Source: Hippasteria phrygiana (lineage: Eukaryota > Echinodermata > Asteroidea > Valvatida > Goniasteridae). Taken from it: a stretch of 64,000 nt of DNA. The DNA lies in assembly GCA_037893225.1 (NCBI GenBank), contig JAZGUH010000184.1, positions 806,001 to 870,000 of the forward strand. Reading direction: 5' to 3'. Positions within the stretch are counted from its first letter, which is position 1. Each line of letters begins with the position of its first letter. Positions 55,885 to 64,000 of the stretch are shown here, one piece after another. The position numbers were made by a program, and so were the translations under genes. The notes below the pieces were generated by a model, which was not told the origin of the DNA, did not search any database, and saw nothing but the letters and a program-made list of their open reading frames with translations.

Positions 55885-56111
55885 TGTCATGTCAAAAAGT
55901 GTCCGGTGCCAAATTGTACTGTTAAGTGTTATGTTTAGGCGCTAGCAAGGACGCGATGGGTATGGATGCACGTGCGCTGCGTACGCGCACCCCGGACACT
56001 ATTTAGCAAGCTTCCGGTATCGCGCGATGACGAATTACCCACTTGACCAATCAGAGAGCAGTATGCTAATGTGCGGACAGTATTTGGCACCGGACACTTT
56101 TTGGCATGACA
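55885..56111. mobile_element. 227-bp MITE with ACGG flanks
   Basis: Inverted ends TGTCATGTCAAAAAGTGTCC and GGACACTTTTTGGCATGACA pair over about 30 bp with one or two mismatches. ACGG is found on both sides (55881-55884, 56112-56115). A further GACACT(A/T)TTT phrase lies inside at about 55995. Confidence 0.85.
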
Positions 56112-56351
56112 ACGGCATCCAGGGCCTAGGGCAGTGATGTTGAACACAAACTGGGTAAATTTTTCCGGAGTAGAAGCCCCTGCTGTGTTCCGATATCGTG
56201 AGACCGAACCTGGGCAGAGAAACTTCAAAGTTCAATGTCAGCTTTCCTGCAACTTAAGCCACTTCTGAGAAGAGTTGATGGAACTTTTTTTCGTTAATGT
56301 TATGCTTGAACTTGAACAGTACCGGCACCTTTCTCCATGCTGCGCTGTCAT

Positions 56352-56446
56352 TAGTCTTGGTTCCAAGACGTCCTTAGCGGTGCGACGTATAGCGCACACA
56401 GCGCCTACGTGTGTTTGTAGCTAAGGACGTCTTGGAACCAAGACTA
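56352..56446. repeat. 95-bp inverted-repeat element upstream of CCDC43
   Basis: 27-bp perfect arms (TAGTCTTGGTTCCAAGACGT then CCTTAGC) enclose a 41-bp GC-rich loop. A third partial arm copy, GACGTCTTGAACCAAGACTA, is at 56519-56538, twelve bases before the CCDC43 start codon region. Unpaired GC-rich text between (GCCCTCTCGCGGCGGCCGG) may be promoter. Confidence 0.9.
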
Positions 56447-56549
56447 GGCTATTAACAGTTTGTCGTGATAACGCCCTCTCGCGGCGGCCGGTTATCGCGT
56501 ATATATATACACGTAACGACGTCTTGAACCAAGACTAGTATTACCAAAG

Positions 56550-56726
56550 ATGGCGGCTGACATGTGCACGGTGTCTGGCTTCGAAGACTGGCTGTCGAAA
56601 CGATTAAAAGACATAAACATCGACGATGAAGTGTTTGGTTCGTACATTCTTGGCGTTGTCGACAATGATGACTCCTCAGAAGAGGACAAGATGGAGACAT
56701 TGATGGGCATTTTAGCAGGAATAACA
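56550..56726 (+). CDS. CCDC43: CCDC43 first coding exon
   Basis: ATG in a good context (AAAGATGG) opens 59 codons: MAADMCTVSGFEDWLSKRLK, then DINIDDEVFGSYILGVV, an acidic stretch, and MGILAGIT at a GTGAGT donor (phase 0). The pattern FxxWLxxRLxxLxxDxxVxGxYILG followed by an acidic run and LxGILxxxx is that of the conserved N-terminus of CCDC43, a small coiled-coil protein of poorly defined role. The next exon of the same protein is found 6.3 kb downstream in matching phase, which makes the call firm. The 5' flank is short, GC-rich and holds inverted-repeat element copies right up to the start codon. Confidence 0.88.
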
Positions 56727-57056
56727 GTGAGTTACAAAAAGTGATGCAGGTGTCATGTCATGTGTGTACAAAATGTATTCATTCATGAATGCGTACGTAC
56801 GTGTGCGGGTATCGCGCCGGGTTTGCAAGCGAGACACGTGGTTTGTGGTGGACTGGTGATGTGTCCAAACACATGCCAAAACCTGTCAGTTCGTGAGGGT
56901 TCCTTTGGAAAGCAGTTTACTAAACTGAAATGGACTACCCTCGGTAAATAAAAAAAAGTAAAAAAGAAAGTTCAAGATTGAGGCATATGTTAGTAAAATC
57001 TGAGAAAAATGAGTCAGAAATGCATGGAAATTACATGTTTTGTAATGTACATGTTT

Positions 57057-59385
57057 TGTCAGTCCGGGAAAAGTACGAATTCGACAACGTTGTCGTTTTT
57101 AACAACCATTGTCGTATTTGACAACTTCCGGTGTACCTTGAGTAGGCATGTCAAAGATGCGCTCACTTTTTCCTGGAGCGGCCCGTGTGGCATAGAACTA
57201 GGCCTACACCAACTTCATGGCATTGTAAAATGGGTGTGATTTCGTCTTTAGCCAAAAAAACCCCAAACATTTAATATGTTTATTCCTTTATCTTTCAATA
57301 TATGTAATATTTTATCATTTATATTTGCAAATAAATATTGAAAATAAGGTTTCAAAATTACCCTTTCCTTCTGCAACGGCAAACATCGGAATTTTTGGAC
57401 CCGCGGGTATGCAAATCTCGGCGCTGAAAATCTCTATGTACCGACCTTCAAATCAATATTATATTGCAGTTTTTTTATGAATAGTGTCTGCAAACTGAAA
57501 CCTGTCCGATTTTGGAACATTAAAATGGGTGTTATGTTGAAACTTTGCGTGTTGTTCTTGTAGTAGGCCTAACCTTTCTTAATTTATTTAATTTAATTAA
57601 TTTAAAACCCTTGTGCTATTTAAAAGGTCAAAATCAGTCAAAATTTTCTTCCACCTCCCCTGCCTATACTTTGTACACAGACAGGGTCAGATTACATGTG
57701 GTTTGTACATGTGGCGCTTTGCGTGACCTTACTACATTGAAACGATTGACCCAAATCACGCCTGCCTTTTCATTTTTCCGGCTGATGTGTACACATAGGA
57801 CTACAATAGCACCAATCAAACTTCTGACTGTATCAATAATAATATCTGCCATGATTGCAAACAAAAAAGGAACAACGCACTGGAATTTGGAAACTTGCCA
57901 CGTGCACCGCACCGCGGTGAAGCAATGCAAAGCGCATGCGTGGTGTCCCAGTGTAGCATGACCTCGCGCTCGGGCCAGATGTACGCTTTCCTGAGCCGCT
58001 TTTACCGACTCGCACTGTCCGCACTGGACTTATCGTCTCAGGAAAAGTTACCTGGTCAGTTTTCCTGGGCAGCAGTTGCCCGGTAGAAATAACCGCTGGA
58101 CTCAGGAAAAGTAACTGAGAGGAAAACGTCCTAGGCTGTCCGCACTGGACTTAAAATGGGAAAAGTACCCATCGTCTCAGTAAGTTTTACCAAAATAAGT
58201 CCAGTGCGCACAGGGCTTTAGGTAAGAAATTCATTTGTCTGGGATGTTTAGAAAAAAGAAACGGGCATCCTCAGTGATAAAAGGATAAATCATTTGGAAG
58301 CAACAGATGGTACATTACTAGACGTATAGGCTACCCCAATTTTTGCTATCGTCTGACTACAACATAATAGTTCTGGAAAATGACGCGTTACAAAAACCCA
58401 TGCGCCCATCAAAAGAGTGTTGTCAAATGTTGAGGAGAAAAGCCGGTGTTGAAAGGAATGTAGACCTAGTAGTACTAGGCCGCTGGCTTCAAAATCATTT
58501 TGACAAAATGAGGGGGAAAAACGATCGATTGTTACCGTACCACCACCACAAGCACAGGGCTGATTAGTTAAGTTGCGCACCAGGGTTGTTTGATTTAAAT
58601 CACTCGATTTAAATCATTGATTTGAATCATTGATTTAAATCATGATTGAAATCAAAACAATTAAAAAAATCACTAATAAAAATCACCTTTTGATTTTTTT
58701 TTTATTTCTTTTATTTTTTTAATATAAAAACAATGTCCGTTTATTGAAACTTGACTTTCATTAACTTTAAATCACTTTTACTCACTCTAAAGGCTAGTTT
58801 CCTGAAACAGTGTACTACATTTATCTTGTGTACAATGCATATGATTTTGAAGTAATGTACATGTACAACCAACATGTACATTGTACATGCACATGCAGTA
58901 TTCATCAGGTTTTTGAACTCAAGGCATGTAATGCGCCTATCAATTGATTCCCCCCTTCCCCCCCCCCCCCTCTATATTTCTGTAACACAAATAAAGTCTT
59001 TAAAATTAATAATTTGTCAGAAAATGGTAGTTCTAAGTTTAAAAATGTATTTTCGAATTCCAGGTGTATAGTGTAATACCAGTAACTGAAATCATCGGAA
59101 AAGGATGGAGCCTCATGATCACGCTTTTTTAACAAAATGGCGTCATACCGCTGAGACTTCGGAGTTTCGAAAAGTAAACGAACATTTCTTTAAAACGCAT
59201 GGGCGAGTTTTGAATTTACGCGGACATGTACATGTCTGCAATCCAAAAGTACACCTTTTGCGTAAATTTTACATTTTTTGCGTTCGAAATTAAAAAATTC
59301 GAATACGACAACAATAATCGTTAAAATTTGACAATGGTTGTTAAAAACGAAGTTGTCAAATTCATACTTTTCCCGGACCATGCGG
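57057..59385. repeat. inverted terminal segments around 2.3 kb
   Basis: 57057-57130 (GTCCGGGAAAAGTACGAATT, then GACAACG and TTTTTAACAACCATTGTC) is inverted at about 59315-59385. The two may be the ends of one element or two independent copies. The block at 58000-58222 has its own inverted phrases (GTCCGCACTGGACTTA; TAAGTCCAGTGCGCAC). Confidence 0.5.
58581..58690. repeat. CAGGGTTG-led GATTTAAATCATT repeat
   Basis: CAGGGTTGTTTGATTTAAAT is followed by five to six degenerate units of a 13-14 bp GATTTAAATCATT-type repeat. It has the same arrangement as the other CAG(T/G)GTTG-led repeats in the window. Confidence 0.8.
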
Positions 59386-59434
59386 ACTGATGTACATGTA
59401 CATTTTTTTTTTTATAAATGAGTATGTAGGCCTC

Positions 59435-60585
59435 TAGTCCGAGTAACTTGGACCCGTTATCGCCTTTTTAAACATTTGGACATGATCTGGCGATAGTAGG
59501 GTCCAAGGCAAAGTGTGCGATCTAGGGCCTACATGTACTCAGAATTAATCAACACTGTTTGAAGACACAATAAAAACATCCGATTTCACCCTTAAAATGG
59601 CCACCAAAATACTAGATACGCCACCTGACATGCCTGAGAGACAAGTGGAGTTCCATGATTAAGATGCAGGACATGTCATCTTGCAGACTAGATTTAAATA
59701 TCATGACCTCTTGACCTGTCAGTCCTGCGCCACTGATCTCCATGTACATATAAAAATCTGGATTGCACATTGGCCGCTGCGCGCTTTACGCACATATGTC
59801 GCCAGCAGCCGCCATATTTCCACTCCCCATTTCCAACGCTGATTGGTTATTTTTAAATAACCGTGCATGCCGTGACGCCTCTAGTCCTAGCCATAGCGCG
59901 CCTGCCTGTGTACATAGTAGGCCTATACGTGCGCATTACGTTTGGGGATACGGTTATATGGATGGAGTGGTAATGTGGCAGACGGCCGTCTACAACTTAA
60001 CGGCCAAAGTGCAATCCAGATTTTTATATAGAGATCAGTGTCCTGCGCGCGCACGCAGATGCGTCGCCCGCATCGCCCCCGGCTTATTGTATGCTGCCGA
60101 CTGTTTCCTGAACGGTACAGTAAGTAGGCCTTGCGGTATACGCCGGGCGTGTGCAGCCTCTAATCAGACCGACACGTCCGTTGCACCTTTCATGAAACAG
60201 TCACTGGCATACGGCTTGTCGCGCGGTGTGTGTCATGTAAGATCGAGGGGTCACGATCATGACGATTTGAACGCCACGTACACAGACAGCGAAAAGTGTC
60301 CTGGGCACTATGAACATCTAACAAAAGAAAACCCATGCAGTCCTTTGTTTGTAACAAAGGACTGCGTGGGTTTTCTTTTGTTAGATGTTCATAGTGGGGG
60401 GTGCTCTCCAGAATTGAACGGTAAATTTCACTTTTTACATGGATGGTAAGTGAACCTTAGTACCTCCATCTTAATCATGGAACTCTTCTTGTCTCTCAGG
60501 TGGCGTATCTAGTATTTTGGTGGCCGTTTTAAGGGTGAAATCCGATGTTTTTGTTGGGTCTTTGGACGTATTTAATTAATGAGGG
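59435..60585. mobile_element. foldback relative of the 51364-53649 family, right end truncated
   Basis: The left end TAGTCCGAGTAACTTGGACC and the following 100 bp match the element at 51364. The block TCTAATCAGACCGACACGTC near 60159 matches 53203. The inverted right arm runs to about 60585 but lacks the last ~90 bp. Internal arms meet near 60110-60180 (GACTGTTTCCTGAACGGTAC against GAAACAGTC). An open frame of 228 codons across it is a by-product of GC-rich noncoding DNA. Confidence 0.8.
60306..60396. repeat. 44-bp-arm hairpin, 3-nt loop, one mismatch
   Basis: CACTATGAACATCTAACAAA through CCTTTGTT is followed by TGT and then its reverse complement, with a single A/G difference. It sits in the right arm of the foldback element, where the sister at 53350-53400 has none. 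Confidence 0.95.
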
Positions 60586-60613
60586 TTAATACATGGTGCA
60601 CTTACCTGCCTGG

Positions 60614-61945
60614 CAGGCCTCGAAATACTACTAGCCCGGCGTACAAATTCTAGCAAAAAATGCTCCGGGCTACCTAAACTTGGTTCCTTGGTTGCCCAAA
60701 AATTCAGTAACCTACCATGGAAATAGCTGGATTAGCAGTTTTTGCGAATTAATATTTCTCATAAGATCATGCAGAATGACGGCCGATGCTCGACACAAAA
60801 CTGTGCAGTGACGACAGAAATTAAACTACCATAAACATGCAGATCGTTTTTATCTGATCCGTTCTTTGGGCAAACACGCTGGTGCAATCTTACCCCCAGT
60901 CTGTCTGCAGTTTCTTTCAATGGTTTTGCGCGATAAGGATAGTTTGGGAAACGAGGTTGCTGCAGTTTTGTGTGGAGGTTAGTACGTGTAGTTCGGTACA
61001 GTCCCACGTGGGCGCAGACGTTCACACACTCCATACACTTTACGGTACATAGATACTGTAGCGCGGCTTCGGCGCGCTTCATACAGCACACTGTATTCCG
61101 TGTTTGTTATGCCGACAAGAACTATATGCTCCAGGATGACACGATCATGTTTGACGCACGCACGTACATGACGTATGCTGCATCCTGCCTGTGCTGGTGA
61201 TGCGTGTACAATGAACAAATGTATGTATAAAATGTCGAAAGTACCGTCGAATTTCACCGTTCGAAAACGGCTGAAACATATGCCATGGTTGAAACAGGAG
61301 GATCGGTCGAAGGAGATCATCCTTTATTGTGCTCTTTGCAGATCACAAGAAGCTAAAATTAAACCTGTGCGGAATTTTCGTCTACTTTCGTTTCGTTTTT
61401 TTTTTACTTGGCCTCATTGTGTAAAAATCTGCAACTGGGAAATTATTTGTTTTTGAATCCAACATAAAATTACACTGTGCAAGAACCAGAACGATGTGCA
61501 ATTTGTTTATTTTTTAATAACACGAATAACACATTGCTTTAATATCTTCAGCATATCTATCAATCAATATTAAAAGTCATAATAAAATTATTCATATAAT
61601 AACATTGAGCTTGTTGCGTTTTATTTGTTTTTTGCTAGTAATTTTTTTCATATTGCTAATCAAATGACAATATGATTAGCAAAATTTGCTAATAAATTGT
61701 TTTCCTTATTTCCATCGCAAATACTAATTTAGATCAAAATAATGCTTTCGGTAATAATAAATAAAACTTGACAGTACATGCCTCTTAAGTCATTTACCAT
61801 CAGCCTTCTATTTTCCAAAATATCAACTTCTTTATTGGTGAGCTAAACATATAGGGGTTTTCTTATTTTTTATATATGGGCTAGTAAAAGCTTCAGTTAA
61901 CTAGCCCAGTGGGCTAGCCAGGAAAAAAAGTTAGCGCAAGGCCTG
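60614..61945. mobile_element. hAT-like element with CAGGCCT ends
   Basis: Ends CAGGCCTCG on the left and CAAGGCCTG on the right, flanked on both sides by CCTGG. Subterminal GGGCTAG/CTAGCCC phrases occur at both ends. It contains a zinc-finger-like frame at 61217. CAGG-type ends and a zinc-finger exon suit the hAT superfamily, but an 8-bp target duplication was not demonstrated. Confidence 0.55.
61217..61400 (+). pseudogene. zinc-finger exon fragment of a hAT-like transposase
   Basis: The frame MSKVPSNFTVRKRLKHMPWL, then EDRSKEIILYCALCRSQEAK, resembles the N-terminal W-[LF]-x ... [FY]-C-x-x-C finger (BED/TTF type) found in KIAA1586-like and other hAT transposases. The second His/Cys half is missing. 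It lies within the hAT-like ends at 60614 and 61945, which supports the reading. Only about 45 codons are convincing. Confidence 0.4.
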
Positions 61946-61987
61946 CCTGGCCACGAGTGCTTGTAACAAGCACTCGTGGCCGGGCAG
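61943..61987. repeat. 22-bp-arm hairpin, 1-nt loop
   Basis: CTGCCTGGCCACGAGTGCTT continues GT, A, then the reverse complement with one mismatch. It overlaps the right boundary of the hAT-like element by three bases. Confidence 0.95.
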
Positions 61988-62714
61988 TACCGGAGTCCTA
62001 GACCCGCAAACGTGGCAGTATAAACCACCACGCACTGCACTGCACTGTACCGCCGTGGGTATAGACCGCCGCGCATTTAATGGGGCGTGATCTAATATGC
62101 AAATTAGATGCATGCACACGTCAGTGTTACAAAACCAGCTCTTTCCCAGAAACTCACTTTCAAAGCAATTTCTCCGTTTCGAATAGGCACATTTTGAACG
62201 GGCACATGAAAATAGAGTAGAACTTTCATTCAAAGGGCACTTCATTCAATGTAATCATTATGTTGGGGTTTGTTAGAACATGTTCCAACTAGCCCACATC
62301 AAAATGTTCCAACTGGCCATCAGTGGCCCATGTGACATTTGTAAGCTTACTACACAAAACATGGTCTACAATAACACATCTTTTTAACCTTATTTTGTAC
62401 ATGTAGCTTAGTACTAGAGCCTAAAATACTCGGAATCTTGTCACTATTATTTATAAACAACAGTAAGATTGTACATGCTGGTACGTATTTTTTGAAAGGT
62501 GAAAAATTTACTCAGAAGGTGAAGAAAAAAACCTTACCTTTCCCACTTGAGTTCCATTGGGGCACTGGTGCTGCCGGCAATATGATGGATGGCTGTTGCT
62601 AAGGGACACCTCTGGAGGGCAGCATTTCATAAAATGAATTCTAGCTGTGAAGAAAATCTCGATGTTTCAACTTGCCCCGAGTTCCAACTAACCCCCATCT
62701 CCCCTAATCATTTT

Positions 62715-62882
62715 CCACTGGCCTTTTATTTTCCAAAATATTAACTTCATGACTGGTATGACAAAAAGAACTTAGTCTAAAAGAAAAGAATAAAACCCCA
62801 AAATATATACACCGACAAGTAAAATCTGCAGTTAGCTAGCCCAGTGGGCCAGCCAGGAAAAAAAAAGTTAGTTCAAGGCCTG
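62715..62882. repeat. partial second copy of the hAT-like right end
   Basis: TATTTTCCAAAATATTAACT and TTAGCTAGCCCAGTGGGCCA, then AGCCAGGAAAAAAAAAGTTA and CAAGGCCTG, match 61808-61945 in direct orientation. Confidence 0.75.
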
Positions 62883-63001
62883 AGCCGCCTGACCTAGGAT
62901 TTGGAAAGAGTCCAAATTTGCAACACCCCTCTGGCTAAAACCATGGACTTGTATACATTTACAGTGTATTCTTAAGAATTTATATATATTTTTTTTAATA
63001 G

Positions 63002-63095
63002 GAAGAACCAGTTGAAGAAACATGCCAAGAAATCCTGAAGACATGGCAGGCCTCGAGCAGTCAGATCCAACAAGAGAATGAAGCTATCAAAAGAG
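63002..63095 (+). CDS. CCDC43: CCDC43 second coding exon
   Basis: A pyrimidine-rich acceptor ending AATAG at 63001 opens EEPVEETCQEILKTWQASSS then QIQQENEAIKR, leaving in phase 1 at a GTACAT donor (63096). The text corresponds to the CCDC43 segment with an acidic pair, then C-x-E-I-x-x-x-W, then a short coiled segment. It joins exon 1 in phase 0 without a gap. Later exons must lie beyond 64000; none was seen in the remaining 900 bp. Confidence 0.85.
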
Positions 63096-63169
63096 GTACA
63101 TATATTTACACAGGGTACCAGACTGACGTCTTTATCAACCGGCAATAAATTGGCAAATTTGTAAGTTTA

Positions 63170-63673
63170 AAGGTAGTGTACACGATTGGTAATCCTCCAA
63201 TTATTTTTTTACGGAATTATTACGAAATACATTACTAGACTGTAAGTTAATAGTAGTCTCAATCATCCTGTGAAATTATGGCACCAGGTGTGCAGTCGTT
63301 GTCAAGAAAAGTGGAAATTTTACATGTATATATCGTTTTCCAACAATTTCCAGCTGGAAATCGTTGGAAGACTGCCCTGTAGCCGTTAGTCAAGGCGCGT
63401 GTGGCTACCCGGACGAGTAGCGCGCCCCAGACATGATGGCGCCTTGGCATATCTGGGGCGTGTCACGCGCCCAGATAGCCACGCGCGCCTTGACTAAAGG
63501 CTATCATCCGCCCGACGGTTAAAAACGAGCACCGTTTTTCTTTTGTTTTTTTTTCGCCATCCAACAACGCAAAACAGGTCAGTGGAACGATATTTCCTAT
63601 AAAATACTAACCCCCAAATCCGCCCATTTCTAAAAATTGCAACAATGACCAATCATGTACACTGCCTTTTAAC
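63170..63673. mobile_element. CCDC43: MITE of AAGG(T/C)AGTGTACA type in CCDC43 intron 2
   Basis: Inverted ends AGGTAGTGTACACGATTGGT and ACCAATCATGTACACTGCCT, about 22 bp. An internal inverted pair (AGTCAAGGCGCG at 63390; CGCGCCTTGACT at 63485) makes a GC-rich stem. Flanks are T/A-rich (TTAA-like), and the exact target duplication is not clear. Confidence 0.75.
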
Positions 63674-64000
63674 CCTTTCCTTACCACACTTTCCTTCCCA
63701 CATCTTCCCCCGGTACCACATTCTTTGTTCAGTCAAACATAAAAAACCAGTTAGGCAGTAAAAGCAGCTGACCGCTTGTTGATTGGTTGTATTTTCAACC
63801 AAAGATTTCACCGAAAAGAATTGGTTGAAAAGGAAAATGTTGTGTGTAAAGTTTGGTCCATGAAAATTTCTCTTTCGTATGGTGTAAAAAATGAAAATGG
63901 TAACTGCTAAAATAGCAAAGACAGGGATATTTTCCCTTCTGGCTCACTTTATCAAACAGGAAAGTTGTATATCACATGAACATAAGGCACTCCATACACG
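63674..64000 (+). other. CCDC43: CCDC43 intron 2, no exon seen
   Basis: AT-rich intronic sequence to the window edge, with no further recognisable CCDC43 exon or repeat. Confidence 0.6.

Larger units (their letters stand above)
56727..63001 (+). other. CCDC43: CCDC43 intron 1, filled by mobile elements
   Basis: Donor GTGAGT at 56727 and acceptor TTTTTTTTAATAG at 63001. The 6.27-kb interior holds an inverted-end element (57057-59385), a GATTTAAATCA repeat, a MULE-like foldback (59435-60585), a hAT-like element (60614-61945) and a partial relative of it (62715-62882). Nothing in it needs to be expressed for the host gene. Confidence 0.8.

Noticed and set aside
55935..56228. Minus-strand 97-codon frame near the CCDC43 promoter
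   Set aside because: It overlaps the 227-bp MITE and its ends lie in repeats. The part outside the MITE (about 56130-56228) was considered as a divergent first exon, but no donor or homology was found.
59763..60449. 228-codon plus-strand open frame, the longest near the right end
   Set aside because: It crosses the arms and hairpin of a noncoding foldback element, and sister copies at 51-53 kb have no such frame. No domain or splice signal was seen.

Overview
This is a eukaryotic, intron-containing, AT-rich genomic window from an animal. Interspersed (TACATG)n tracts, tRNA-derived SINEs, many short inverted-repeat elements and relics of piggyBac, hAT, MULE, tyrosine-recombinase and non-LTR elements point to a marine invertebrate. 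An echinoderm or other ambulacrarian is my guess from the repeat style only; nothing in the sequence proves it. No prokaryotic features, rRNA, CRISPR array or viral genome were seen.

Layout. 1-5 kb: a two-exon gene fragment of unknown function, a palindromic repeat block, a SINE fragment, and a Lys/Gln-rich reading frame split by a 446-bp MITE. 5.5-11.6 kb: a decayed multi-gene DNA element with a cysteine-rich exon, a C48 (Ulp1/SENP-like) protease with readable His, Asp, Gln and Cys, and a transposase-like protein. 12.4-16.1 kb: a multi-exon DUF4806-type gene (copy A), partly duplicated at 24.9-28.7 kb (copy B); both copies carry different disabling changes. 18.5-21 kb: a zinc-finger/coiled-coil gene relic. 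23.5-24.3 kb and 31.3-32 kb: two piggyBac relics. 26.1-28 kb: a degenerate array with GACGTCAT motifs. 28.9-30.7 kb: a PHD + OTU-like + MULE transposase relic. 32.3-33.9 kb: a hAT relic. 34.9-36.1 kb: a Tx1/L1-like non-LTR fragment. 36.3 kb: an OB-fold-like exon. 38.6-42.8 kb: minisatellites and SINEs. 44.1-47.5 kb: a foldback repeat, a minus-strand reverse transcriptase end and a 2.25-kb TIR element. 49-50 kb: a tyrosine recombinase pseudogene. 50.9 kb: a minus-strand hAT C-terminus. 51.3-56.1 kb: nested inverted-repeat elements, two with 9-bp target duplications.

The one clearly conserved host gene is CCDC43. Its first coding exon is at 56550-56726 and its second at 63002-63095, both on the plus strand. 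The 6.3-kb intron between them is almost wholly mobile-element sequence, and the gene runs off the right edge. Everything else readable as protein is a mobile-element gene or a broken or partial gene, so the window is best read as a transposon-dense stretch leading into the 5' end of CCDC43.

The most interesting material is (i) the nested foldback elements with 9-bp target duplications, (ii) the element pairing a SUMO-type protease with an unclassified transposase, (iii) the two DUF4806 copies, which capture a palindrome caught in one copy and absent from the other, and (iv) a recurrent class of near-perfect short hairpins across the window. All family calls are by eye from motifs; no database search was run.
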